A stretch of DNA of 64,000 nt from Limnomonas spitsbergensis (taxonomy: Eukaryota > Chlorophyta > Chlorophyceae > Chlamydomonadales). The notes below the pieces were generated by a model. It searched no databases and was not told where the DNA came from. It worked only from the letters and a program-made list of their open reading frames with translations. Position 1 is the stretch's first letter; every line of letters begins with the position of its first letter. Shown here in pieces: positions 10,842-19,887 of the stretch. The stretch is from assembly GCA_037349105.1 (NCBI GenBank), contig JAYJMM010000019.1, forward strand, positions 868,001 through 932,000. The letters are read 5' to 3'. A program made the translations under genes and the position numbers.

Positions 10842-11510
10842 TTACCCATGCTGTATTGATATTGAGGTATACATTGATCCTTTCGTTTCGACCAATGCTT
10901 GTCGGTAGCTACGCCAACTTCTATCACTGTTCACTGTTCCTATGTGTTCCTTCAAACAATGGGTATGGTCGGATGCAAACAACGGGTCGTCCGTGTCATG
11001 GGGGGGAGGGAGGCATGGCCAGGCAGGTGGGTGAGCGAAGTGTTGGACATCGGAGGTGCATGTGACGTCGCACTGGTCGGGGGATTGGAGGGCGAGTGCA
11101 TTACCCTTATCTGCGAGTTCATTGCCAACGATGCCGATGTGAGATTTGACCTTGTACATGTGAAAATGGTGGCGGAGGCGCAACCTGGTAAGGATGAGAG
11201 CACGAATGTCGAGGAGATGGGGGGCGTGCTTACATTCAAGCAAAGTGTGCGGGTGGCGAAGGGCCTTTTGCGTATCATAGAGAGAAACCAAAGAATCGGA
11301 GAAAATGGTAAGATCATCGGTGTCGGCATGAGTGAGGGCAGCATGGATGCCAGCAAGTTCAGCCCGTGTAATAGTGTTGGTTTCAGCCCGGCCATCGGGG
11401 TGGACTGTGTAGGTCGTGGTGTCACCAGTACAATATATAGAAGGCCGCACCCGTGGTTGTGCCTTTGCCAGGTGTAGTCAGAGCCGAGCCATCGGTGTAA
11501 TATGCCGGTA
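10842..11510 (-). pseudogene. RNase H domain of LINE B, frameshifted
   Basis: The four acidic landmarks of RNase HI are visible: YYTDGS near 11490 (first Asp), RAELAGIHAAL near 11350 (Glu), IFSDSLVSL near 11300 (Asp) and KVKSHIGIVGNELAD near 11110 (His and last Asp). The first lies in a different frame from the other three, with the shift near 11430. RNase H in LINEs removes the RNA template during reverse transcription. Confidence 0.65.
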
Positions 11511-11858
11511 TATCGTGCCAACGGAGGGGGTAGGAGGGGGCGTAGTGTGGAGGGATTGCCGGGATTGATTGGCTGGGCTGAGGGTGTAGGTGCAAGGATT
11601 GTGGTGGGCAGAGGAAGGAGATTTGCCTGGCCAAAACCGGGAGGGAGCAAGTAGCGAGAAGGGTGGGAGGAGCCGGGGCCAAAGTGGGGGCAAGATATGG
11701 AAAAGTACGGGTTGTATCTCCAAGCGTGTCGGAGATGAGGAGGAGGAGAAGGTCAAATTTCGGCATGCTTGCGTTAGCAATATTGGCCGGAGTGAGATGG
11801 TCGGGGGGAAGAAAAGGTAAATGGGTGTGGTGGAGGTTGGTAAAAGAGATATTGTCGC

Positions 11859-11906
11859 GGCATAGGGGTGCACCCTAAGGAATGGGTGCACCAAGCAAAA
11901 AACGTG
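11859..11906. repeat. 48-bp hairpin repeat, copy 1
   Basis: TGTCGCGGCATAGGGGTGC is followed by two inward GGTGCACC words and AAGCAAAAA. A near-identical copy lies at 28710-28757. The first bases resemble the start of the retrotransposon LTR (TGTCACGACGTATGGGTGC), so this may be a scrap of a related LTR or its flank. Confidence 0.45.
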
Positions 11907-12100
11907 GGGATCTTTGCCACCTTCCCCGGGTTTCTTTTGGTGACTTTACTTTTCTTGAACCCTTTGCTCTTTTTCAGGGTTGTTTTCTTTCGGGAGCGAA
12001 CAACCATCGACGTATCAGTGCGATAACGCACGGTCTGCAACAAATTTTTCTGCCACCGGCAGGTATCGAACTCGCGACCTCTGCTTGATCAGCAGCGTCG
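11907..12100 (-). pseudogene. LINE fragment C, Lys-rich tail
   Basis: The minus strand repeats the Lys-rich end of LINE B: VRYRTDTSMVV, then KKTTLKKSKGFKKSK. The identity with 9049-9230 stops at the word KIP. It is frameshifted near 12045. It is the 3' end of another copy of the same LINE family, arranged in the same direction as B and A. Confidence 0.5.
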
Positions 12101-12387
12101 GTGCTGGGCTGTAAGCGACTGACACCAGTACGGCATCAGTCACGGACGATTACGTTGGGTGGGTGGCGGGCGAGAGTTGTCATCGCCGCGCGGCCAAAAA
12201 GCTTTTCGAATACATATCGCCTACACCCGACGGGTACAATGGAATCGCATTGCTAATGCGCTGCTTTTGATCGAGGCCGCGCTTGCGGTAGAACACTTCG
12301 TGGCAACCCACCCCTGGCCTGTGCATGCGGAGCGTCGTCGTCAGCCGTCGCTTCGGCATAGTAGGTTTGGTGTGTGTCTTTTTTGTT
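12101..12387. other. No recognisable feature
   Basis: The sequence is moderately GC-rich with short chance ORFs only. I see neither repeats nor splice-like exon structure. Confidence 0.3.
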
Positions 12388-12557
12388 TAGGGATCTCCTT
12401 CATGGGAGACTGTAAAAAAAATGTGTATAGAGAAAAAAGTGACTCAAAATTACTAAAATAAAAGTGTCTAGAAAAAATGCCTAAGAATACAAAAGCCTAG
12501 AAAAAAAGTGCCTTTCTAGGCACACTTTTTTACAGTCTCCCATGAAGGAGATCCCTA
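12388..12557. mobile_element. MITE with TA target duplication
   Basis: A 170-bp element has perfect inverted ends: GGGATCTCCTTCATGGGAGA continuing as CTGTAAAAAAA on the left, and the complement on the right. A TA dinucleotide sits at each border (12388-12389 and 12556-12557), as for Tc1/mariner elements. The centre is AT-rich and non-coding. It lies 125 bp upstream of the retrotransposon. Confidence 0.75.
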
Positions 12558-12682
12558 AAAATAATACAAGACAAAGTAACAAGTACTAATAAACTCTTAC
12601 AGAGCTTACAGTAGGAGCTTCTCGATTCACTGCTGTTACTCAATGAAATCAGCTCGGTAACAAATGATAGCTCTAGCTACTT

Positions 12683-13485
12683 TGTCACGACGTATGGGTG
12701 CACCGCACGTATGGGTGGCTTGTACCGCTTTTTGGTTTCGGATTTCATCTGTTTGTGGTACTTAGAAGATGCCTGGCTAATTCCAGGCATTCTTCTCTTC
12801 TTACTCAAGTAACATACCGAAGTTGAATCACCCTGCTATCTGTAAACTGTTCTGGGATTAACGTCCAACTGTGATATTTCGGCCTCTTATCAAGGCCAGG
12901 ACACTGCACTAATAGGAGATCTCTAGTTTACACTACACTGATCCTATTTCTCCAAGACCACATCATTCAGTAATAGGCCCTGATCGTTACACTGATCGAA
13001 TATCTCTAGTTAACCACTACACTTATTCGTGATCTCTAGCATCAGCTTCTCTACTTCATCCATCTCAGCTCTATCTCTCGATTATACCCTACACTGTGAG
13101 CTTCAACAGTTCTATCTCTAGGCTATAATTCGACACTGTGAGCTGCTACCCAGGCCTTTTCTGGCTACCAAGTCGATTTACTGCACCAGCAGCCGATCCT
13201 CCTCATCAAAGAGTCGCCTCTTCGGCTCCTCCTTTCTCATCACTTCGGCTGGATCGACTCTCAAGTCCGTTCCACACCATTTCCTACTGTCAACAGTCGG
13301 CTTCAGTACAACTAGCCCCAGCAGGAACGAGTTCACTTCGCTACTTTTGTCAACAGTAAGAGAGGAATCATCAAAGGTTAGTGCAGTAACCCGAGGATTA
13401 GTCGAGGATAAACTGTCTGCCAGCAGTTTATCGCTCCTGCACACGCTAGTTAACCCCTATAAAGGGCACTTAGCACTCCAATAAG
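12683..13485 (+). repeat. 5' LTR
   Basis: This copy starts TGTCACGACGTATGGG and ends CTCCAATAAG. It matches 27234-28036 base for base as far as I can compare, with equal length. It holds several GATCTCTAG and CACTG words arranged in loose repeats and, near its end, CCCTATAAAGGGC, a plausible TATA-like promoter element followed by AATAAG. LTRs supply the promoter and polyadenylation signal. Small ORFs inside are present in both copies but look like chance. Confidence 0.9.
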
Positions 13486-13620
13486 AAGAGAAGAATCCAG
13501 GTTCGCATCGCTTCGAATCTGCTGGCGAGTAAAAACCGGGAATAAGGAACCAAATCGCTTTCTTAGGCTGAAAAGTGAGCGATATCAGTGACAGACCCTA
13601 GTTTCGTGTTCAATCTCGGA
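13486..13620 (+). other. Retrotransposon leader, possible primer-binding site
   Basis: Between the 5' LTR and gag lies a 135-bp leader. A TGG-starting stretch at about 13524 (TGGCGAGTAAAAACCGGG) could pair with a tRNA 3' end, but it lies almost 40 bp from the LTR instead of next to it. I could not match it to a particular tRNA. Confidence 0.3.
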
Positions 13621-16600
13621 ATGAATCCCGATTCATTCCAGGGAAAGAAGGGGCAGGAGGACCCAATTCCTTCCAAGCCTGTAGTGAATCTCAAGCTCAC
13701 AGCTGCTCAGAGAGATAAAGAGGAATCTGACAAGCAAAAGGCCATGCAGGCCGTTAAAACCCACCAGCAAAAGTTGGAGCGCAATACCAGAGCTGATAAA
13801 GACAGGAGCGCCGACAGTCTGGACCCTCATGAGGCCGAAGTGAGCAGTAAGCTTACCAGGGATGCGTCCGCTGATGCAGGAAGGGAGCCCCCAGTTCAGG
13901 AGGCTAAGCCTCCCAGTGAGTCAGAGCAACGCATTCAGCAGTCGCTAGCCCAGGATCAGGCCGTGCTAGCTAACCAAGCTTACATGAGGTCAAAGGCGCA
14001 GGCAAGGAAACTGGCTGCCGCGGAAGCACTCCATGCCGAACAAGTCCAGCAGCGTCAGCGCGAAATGTGTCGCCTTGATGCAGTACGGCGTGCGGCCGAG
14101 GCGCAGGCCGAGCAGGATGTTGCGGATGAAAAAGAAGTGCAGGCTCACATGATTCGTAGTGCGGATGAGAGGCTTGCGCTGACTCCTAAAAAGGTAGTCA
14201 GGACCCACTATGAGGGCCTTGAGCGAATCGACCAGTTGGTCGACAACCCTGCTTATATCGTTGCACAGGATGATTGTTGCAGCGTGCGCTCATCACCCGT
14301 CCGTGCAAGGACCCAGGGTGCACCGTTGCTTGAGGAAAGGCAGACCTCCCTCCCAGTAATGACCATGCAGGAACTCCCGAAGGTCGCTGGGCCTCACCAA
14401 GCTGCTGACGTGGCTTACCAGATCAACTCCGCCGTCGCTGTCCGTGTACCAGTCGGTTTGGAGCAAGAGGTGATGCACGCGACACCCACAGCATCTCGTC
14501 CAACGGCTGGCGTAGCTGCGCCTGAATGCAACCCCACCCCTTCCTTCGTGAGCGCAATGTCAGGTATGGCCATGCAATCTGGGGGGCGCTCAGGTGAGTT
14601 CGCCCCTGATGGAGGACCGGTACGTCCAGGGCCCGACGGGTACCACGGTAAGCAGGTGAACATGGGGCAGCAGTTAGCTATTGTCACGGGCGACACTGAC
14701 ACCACTGGCGTGGTCACCCGGGGTGAGTTAAGGGATTTGTTGCGGGACCTGTTCGAACGTGGACAGTACATAGGTCGTGCAATACCACCTGTAGTGATGC
14801 TGCAGGAGCAACCAGAGCAGTATGCGCAGCAACACCAGGGGTTTGGAAGCGTTCTGTCAGAGGTAAGCCCGTTCAGTGATTCTCATCACCAGGAAAGGGA
14901 GGGCTTTCCCCAAGGTCAATCGCGGCCCCATGTAGCTGTCCCGCCAGCGCCTGCATACGGAGTACAACCACAGGTAGGCGCAGCTCGGGTTCAAGGGCTT
15001 AGTCATCCCTGGGCAGCTGGGAGTCAGCGACGTCCCCATGACCCGCAAGGGCCCTCGATTCAGGGAGGTCACATACATCGTGTTCCAGAAGGCTCAGGTG
15101 GGGCTCGCTCGGACCCTGATCGGCCTCACGGGGGTTCCAGGTCATCCGGGCAGTCAGGATTCGCCGGAGGTGAGCGTGAGAATGATAGGCCAGATCCCCC
15201 GCGTCGGGAGACTAACGGAAGGTCAAGGGGCCATGGCGGACCCAATGACCCAGATGATCCAGGGAACTCCGGCAGCTGGGACACAGAACCCAACCGGGGC
15301 AATGCGCCACAAGGGAAGGGTTCTCACGGATCAGGTTACCCGGGTGGGCCAGGGGGGTCTGGTGGACCAGGACACGACCCCAGCGCAGCAGCACCCGCAG
15401 GTGATTATGAGTCTGATGATGAGGTGTTCATCAATGACAGGGTGAACGTCCAGTCCAAAAACTTACCCGAGTTCACAGCCATAGCAGGTATGTTGTCATG
15501 GAAGAAGTTTTCCACGGACCTGTACTCCTACGCGGCCGCTGCCAACAACAGCATTGGGAAGGCCTACAAGGTGCAGGTAATGCTCATGTTAGCCAAGTCC
15601 AATCAGCAGGGAGTGGATTTCATGCGGAGGCACATCTCTGATATCACACTGCTGTGCCCCCAAGGAGGCAGGCACCTGCGAGAGGAGTTAAACTTCCGAG
15701 CCACTGGAGGTGGGTTAACAGTGGTGAATGAAACCGTGGAGCTCATGTCCAACATGCGGCGGAACGTCCTAGTCAACATGAACGTGGTGAGTCAGGGCCT
15801 GCTGACTCAGGAGCCATACCCATCCTTCGGAGGTAACAAGAGGAATTTCTGGTACGCTCTGCTGGCGGTGGGCCACCGCTATCTCAATGTGGCTACTCAA
15901 GGTGAGATGAGGCTCTGGCACACAGCCATGAAGATGGGTGCTCCCAACGCCCTGGATCCCACTATTTCACCGCATGAAACGCCCCAGCAGTTCGCTGACC
16001 GCGTGTGCGCCACCTACGATGCCTTCCTGGCCAGCAACAGGGAGGCTTTCCTAGGTGTGTCCGCAAACAGAGCTGAGGTGACAGTGGTGAGGGAGGGCCT
16101 GCCTGTGAGTCTCAAGTTAGCCTGTGACGACGCTTTCAGGAGGGCAGGAATTTACACGTTTGGGCCCAAGGTGTGTTTCGCCAGAGTGGTAGAGGCAGCG
16201 CAGCACGCGTTTGAAGCAGACATGTGGGATGAAGTCGCTGGTACCACTGACAGAGCTGGAGCAGCCGTGGTTAAATCAACTCCCAGAAGTCACGTGGGGG
16301 CACTTGTCCACGAGGAGGAACAGGTACGGGATGGGAATGATCACGGGATAGCCGACTCCTCAGAGGGACGCTCCAGTGCCCTGTGGAACAACGCGACTGA
16401 GGTCAAACCGGTGTACCCCACCACCGTGCACCCGCCCAGAGGGAACCAGGGTGCCATGGGCAGAGGGGGGGCAGTCGGTCAGGGACCACCCACTTCTGCA
16501 CCAAGAACCTACGGGGCAACCATGCCCCCTACACCCAGAACGGGGCCCCCTGCACCTAGACCTCCCAGTCGCCCCAGGATATGCCAACTCTGCTTTGGGG

Positions 16601-16938
16601 ACCACTGGACTGACATGTGCAAAGATTGGCCTGAGTTCAAGGATTTTGTTAACAAAGGGAGGGCCAGCATCGCTAACGGTCCCCTCGGGAAGGACTCACC
16701 ACCCCCCCTCGTGAGAGACTCCCACTTCGGACAGGTGCAAGCTTGGGCGTTCCTGGGGTACCAGGAGCAGCAGGAGCAAGAGCGCCTGCTGCACGAGGAT
16801 CGAGTGGTCAAGCAGTTCGAAGGAGCCTCCAACTCCACACAGGCAGGTGCTTGCGAATACGCAGGTAAGGGCAGGTGGGGTGTCTTGCCTGAGTCCTTCA
16901 ACCACCAGATTGATGTAGACCTCCAGCAAGGAAACTGA
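13621..16938 (+). CDS. gag: Gag polyprotein
   Basis: This frame opens earlier with a GTG at 13588. The first ATG is at 13621, giving about 1,105 residues, which is long for a gag. The N-terminal third is charged and Ala/Gln/Glu-rich, with likely coiled coils (QRDKEESDKQKAMQ onwards). The middle (about 15000-15400) is Gly/Pro/Arg/Ser-rich and probably disordered. A helical capsid-like core follows (15460-16240, starting LPEFTAIAGML). A zinc knuckle, CQLCFGDHWTDMC, lies near residue 1,000 and should bind the RNA genome. The gene ends in TGA followed by CGG. Function as gag rests on position and zinc knuckle rather than on close capsid similarity. Confidence 0.75.
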   Translation: MNPDSFQGKKGQEDPIPSKPVVNLKLTAAQRDKEESDKQKAMQAVKTHQQKLERNTRADKDRSADSLDPHEAEVSSKLTRDASADAGREPPVQEAKPPSESEQRIQQSLAQDQAVLANQAYMRSKAQARKLAAAEALHAEQVQQRQREMCRLDAVRRAAEAQAEQDVADEKEVQAHMIRSADERLALTPKKVVRTHYEGLERIDQLVDNPAYIVAQDDCCSVRSSPVRARTQGAPLLEERQTSLPVMTMQELPKVAGPHQAADVAYQINSAVAVRVPVGLEQEVMHATPTASRPTAGVAAPECNPTPSFVSAMSGMAMQSGGRSGEFAPDGGPVRPGPDGYHGKQVNMGQQLAIVTGDTDTTGVVTRGELRDLLRDLFERGQYIGRAIPPVVMLQEQPEQYAQQHQGFGSVLSEVSPFSDSHHQEREGFPQGQSRPHVAVPPAPAYGVQPQVGAARVQGLSHPWAAGSQRRPHDPQGPSIQGGHIHRVPEGSGGARSDPDRPHGGSRSSGQSGFAGGERENDRPDPPRRETNGRSRGHGGPNDPDDPGNSGSWDTEPNRGNAPQGKGSHGSGYPGGPGGSGGPGHDPSAAAPAGDYESDDEVFINDRVNVQSKNLPEFTAIAGMLSWKKFSTDLYSYAAAANNSIGKAYKVQVMLMLAKSNQQGVDFMRRHISDITLLCPQGGRHLREELNFRATGGGLTVVNETVELMSNMRRNVLVNMNVVSQGLLTQEPYPSFGGNKRNFWYALLAVGHRYLNVATQGEMRLWHTAMKMGAPNALDPTISPHETPQQFADRVCATYDAFLASNREAFLGVSANRAEVTVVREGLPVSLKLACDDAFRRAGIYTFGPKVCFARVVEAAQHAFEADMWDEVAGTTDRAGAAVVKSTPRSHVGALVHEEEQVRDGNDHGIADSSEGRSSALWNNATEVKPVYPTTVHPPRGNQGAMGRGGAVGQGPPTSAPRTYGATMPPTPRTGPPAPRPPSRPRICQLCFGDHWTDMCKDWPEFKDFVNKGRASIANGPLGKDSPPPLVRDSHFGQVQAWAFLGYQEQQEQERLLHEDRVVKQFEGASNSTQAGACEYAGKGRWGVLPESFNHQIDVDLQQGN

Positions 16939-17011
16939 CGGTACTGCCCTGAGGAACAGCCCATTTCCCTGGCAAACACCTTGGGGGGCAGCAAAGGAAA
17001 GATATGCCAAA

Positions 17012-17902
17012 ATGGGAGGGAAATTTTTTCCGGAGTCGTTCGGGAAACCCGCAGGGGTCCCTATTCGAAACGAGGTTAAGAATGTCTGGCATGAGCGACC
17101 TTCGGGTTCGGAGAATCCAAATTTGGACCCAAGAGATAACGTCACCGGGGTGACGAATTCCCACGGTGCAGGATCTGCCAGGTGGCAACCTGTGATAGCC
17201 GTCCCTCCTAGGGTTGAGAGTTACGCCGAGGGTTCAGTAGAGGTTAAAGACGCGGGGGGCAGTGACAGTGATCCTGCTTTCCAGCTGCGTATCCCTGCTG
17301 TGCTCGTCCTTCCATCTGGAGTGAAGAGGGTCCTGCCCGAATCGTTCACGGTAGGTTCCCCCCAGGTGGCTGACCCGGTCATTCTATCCGCACTAGTCAG
17401 CTGTGCACCAGTCATTACTGAATATTTCAAGCGACTTCCAGGTCGTCTGTTCTACTTCCTGAACCCAGTCAACAAACCAAGTGAGTGTGTGGGGATCCTG
17501 ATTCACGATCAGAAGTTCCTGCCTCGCAAGGCTATGCTTGACTTCGGCTCGAACTGTTTCCTGATCACTGACGTCGAGGCTGCGCGCCTCGGTATCCCCG
17601 TTGTATCATATGATATTGCACTGAACACGAGCAATGGCTCTAGCACGATTCTGGGGGTCACTGGACCGATCAGAGTCTCATATGGGTCTGGATCGACTGA
17701 GCTGCGCACAGATCACTGCATGCTGGTGGTCAAAGAACCTAGCAATGCTTCATTTTCCGTTCTGTTCGGAAACCCAGATGGAGCTCAGTACAGTGCTGTG
17801 CATGATGTGGGGGCGGAATCGCTTCGCTTAACCTCTATCGAGCCTCCTTTCGTACTGCAGCTCCCGGTTGTGCTCAGAAGCCCGACCCAAATGCCTGTAT
17901 AG
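17012..17902 (+). CDS. pro: Retroviral-type aspartic protease
   Basis: The 296-residue product holds the active-site strand AMLDFGSNCFLI (Asp codon at 17540), a variant of the D-[TS]-G-[AS] motif. The hydrophobic segments VTGPIRVSYGS and SVLFGNPD follow at the spacing expected of a retropepsin fold. It should cut the gag and pol polyproteins. It is in a different frame from gag and begins at its own ATG 73 bp after the gag stop, so it needs reinitiation, frameshifting or splicing. The ~170-residue N-terminal part is unassigned. Confidence 0.75.
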   Translation: MGGKFFPESFGKPAGVPIRNEVKNVWHERPSGSENPNLDPRDNVTGVTNSHGAGSARWQPVIAVPPRVESYAEGSVEVKDAGGSDSDPAFQLRIPAVLVLPSGVKRVLPESFTVGSPQVADPVILSALVSCAPVITEYFKRLPGRLFYFLNPVNKPSECVGILIHDQKFLPRKAMLDFGSNCFLITDVEAARLGIPVVSYDIALNTSNGSSTILGVTGPIRVSYGSGSTELRTDHCMLVVKEPSNASFSVLFGNPDGAQYSAVHDVGAESLRLTSIEPPFVLQLPVVLRSPTQMPV

Positions 17903-18431
17903 TTTTGCATTTAGGATTAGCTACAGTGCGATTTCCATGGCGTAGCCATTTATACATGTTACCTCACTCATTGCAGTTTACCAGCCTAATCTGTTCCTTC
18001 CCAGGCTGGGGGGGGGATGCTGCCTGCTTATCTCATGAGTACCATGTGCTGATACCAATGTGCTTTCGCCTTCCCAGACCCCGCAGGAGGATCGTCACTC
18101 ATACAAGTGAGTACCCGGACCAGCGTAAGACAGTGTCTGCGAAACCCACGCTAAGTAGAGACCTGCCTCCTTCACGGTAAGGATCGTCCTACGCTTTGTG
18201 GTCGCTACGCGACCAATCCAGGCTCGTAAGTGGGGATTCAAGATAATAAAAAGCTTAAGATAGCATGAGCTTGTAGACAGTTTTGAGAGATTGATCTTCC
18301 CAGATTCCCCAGTGCAAGCGAGCAGTACAAGACATGTCATTAGGACGTGCTCCGTGTCCTTTATCATTCCTTCTCTATGAGAGGGATGTAGTACTTCTTC
18401 CTGACCTACCCTCCTCTATGCCTATGGCTGA
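17903..18431 (+). other. Non-coding gap inside the retrotransposon
   Basis: This 529-bp stretch between protease and the next ORF holds no long frame. It has several in-frame stops in all forward frames and contains CAG- and GTAAG-like words that could be splice sites for a subgenomic RNA. I can say no more from sequence alone. Confidence 0.3.
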
Positions 18432-19028
18432 GTGATGGATGGTCCCTGCACTGTGCAGATGTTCCAATCACGCGCTTCTGCCCAGCGACAGCAGTTGTCA
18501 GAGCGTGCATTGCGTGCTAGGAATCGGGTCGCTGCAGCGGTCGACAGGGCGTGGGCGGGACATGGCTGGCAGTCTGACGGTTACACCGCGGACCACTTAG
18601 ATCTTTTTGAAAGGATTTACGGCGATGCAGAGGAGGCCAAGCGAATTCTTCTGGCCACCATAGCCTCCTTAAAACGGCTACTGCGAATGCCACACACCAT
18701 GCTTATGGCGTTGGTAGATGGGCACGTGACCCTGCGTCAGGTTGCGAAAGGGGCCCCCGTTTGTGCCGCCTTTGAGCGAGGCCCAGGCGTTATCACCGAA
18801 CCCATTCCTCCAGCGCGTGCGCTGGAAACGCAGGAGCAAGTGGCACGCATTGCTGCCTTCTATGCAGAGAGAAGGGCTGCCGCCGGTGCTGCGTTGGACC
18901 GGGCCCGTGCTGATTATCGCACGTGGCTCACGGGGTGGCCTGGGGTTCTCCATATGCCCGCCCCTTTTCCGCCACAGCCATGGATTGCTGAACTGCGGGA
19001 GCTATTGCAGAGGCCAGTCTTCGAGTAA
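18432..19028 (+). CDS. Retrotransposon ORF of unknown function (198 aa)
   Basis: The product is Arg- and Ala-rich and mostly helical (SERALRARNRVAAAVDRAW near the start, then repeated LxxL-type helices). It is not similar to any retroelement domain I know. It sits between protease and RT and overlaps the start of the longer frame that contains the next ORF. It could be an accessory, RNA-binding or coat-like protein. No catalytic motif is visible. Confidence 0.5.
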   Translation: MMDGPCTVQMFQSRASAQRQQLSERALRARNRVAAAVDRAWAGHGWQSDGYTADHLDLFERIYGDAEEAKRILLATIASLKRLLRMPHTMLMALVDGHVTLRQVAKGAPVCAAFERGPGVITEPIPPARALETQEQVARIAAFYAERRAAAGAALDRARADYRTWLTGWPGVLHMPAPFPPQPWIAELRELLQRPVFE

Positions 19029-19095
19029 ATGCTCTGCAATCCCCTTTTCCCCATGCTGGCATGAACCTGCCTGGGTTCGCGTGCTTCCCCTCCAG

Positions 19096-19839
19096 ATGGA
19101 TCAGCAAGCGGGAGGAGCTGATGGAGGTCGCAGCGGCGGTCGCGAGCAGCGAGGACGCGGCCCAGCCGGGCCCAAACCCCGCAGCATGAAGCGTCGGGCC
19201 AACGGCGCCTATTACCGAGAGGAAAACGCCTTCCGCTTCCGAGTCCGCAGCGCCTTCGACGCCTTCTTCCCGGAGTCAGCCGCCGGAGGCCAGCAGCCAT
19301 TTGTAGCACACCGCGGCCGTGGAGGCCGCGGACGCAGCAACAGCGGACGCGGCCAAGGTGGCCGCTATCAGCAGCAAGCCGCTGAGCCACCTGCTCCCTT
19401 CCTCGGGGGGCAGGCTGGACAGCTGGTCGACCCCGAGCCCATTGACCCTGCGGAAGTGGCTCGGAGGCTGGACATGACCCTAGACGCCTACTTGGCTGAA
19501 CGGAATGATCTACTAGGAATGCAATCAACAGCAGCAGGTGGAGGTCCCGCGGAGGTCCCGAGGAGGTCCCGTGGAGGCCCCGCGGAGGTGATTGCCGCAG
19601 AGGAGCCAGCACGGCGCTTCAACAGCTCTAACATCCATGAAGTGGTGAACTGGCTTGACCAAGATGGATTCAAAGCAGCCCGGAAGGAGCTCGACCGGGA
19701 TCCGCAATCCACTGCCTGGAGGGACAGGATTGAAGAGCTCATCGTCGATTCCGGCATCCATGTTGATGATCAGAACCTCTGTCGATCCTACTGCAGGGCT
19801 GCGATGGACCTAGACGCAGATGGGAACCCTAACCCGTGA
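19096..19839 (+). CDS. Retrotransposon RGG-rich ORF, in frame with RT
   Basis: Starting from ATG 19096 (just after a TCCAG), the product is about 247 residues. Its first half is full of Arg-Gly-Gly and Gly-Arg-Gly words (GRGGRGRSNSGRGQGGR), typical of RNA binding. The second half is acidic and helical (FNSSNIHEVVNWLDQDGF). The frame is open further upstream to about 18742 and ends in TGA at 19837-19839. The RT frame follows in the same phase, so stop read-through would fuse the two. Confidence 0.5.
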   Translation: MDQQAGGADGGRSGGREQRGRGPAGPKPRSMKRRANGAYYREENAFRFRVRSAFDAFFPESAAGGQQPFVAHRGRGGRGRSNSGRGQGGRYQQQAAEPPAPFLGGQAGQLVDPEPIDPAEVARRLDMTLDAYLAERNDLLGMQSTAAGGGPAEVPRRSRGGPAEVIAAEEPARRFNSSNIHEVVNWLDQDGFKAARKELDRDPQSTAWRDRIEELIVDSGIHVDDQNLCRSYCRAAMDLDADGNPNP

Positions 19840-19887
19840 AGGTGCGTGCGGCGCAGGGATTGGGGGCTGAATAAGCAAGTTCTTAGG

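Larger units (their letters stand above)
8991..11858 (-). pseudogene. LINE fragment B: RNase H, Zn segment, nuclease-like domain, Lys-rich tail
   Basis: On the minus strand the order is RNase H (about 11510-10930), a linker, a zinc-knuckle-like region with PGHLLGGC and a His-rich helix (10640-10500), RPDLLIV (about 10310), then VVEVGYTSEFSFG (10190-10150). The hAT at 9266-10138 cuts the frame right there. The frame resumes beyond it into a Lys-rich tail (KKSKGFKEKKRHQKK) ending at a stop near 8985. RPD...VVEVG resembles the PD-(D/E)XK pattern of LINE endonucleases. A frameshift splits the RNase H, and no RT domain is present, so the copy is 5'-truncated and dead. Confidence 0.6.

Noticed and set aside
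12020..12110. tRNA-like B box (GAGTTCGATACC on the minus strand), possible SINE
   Set aside because: The putative anticodon arm does not pair and the acceptor stem fails; the same bases in the 9200 copy are coding sequence of a LINE tail.
13138..13444. Small ORFs of 73 and 88 codons present in both LTRs
   Set aside because: They are identical only because the LTRs are; no start context or known family.
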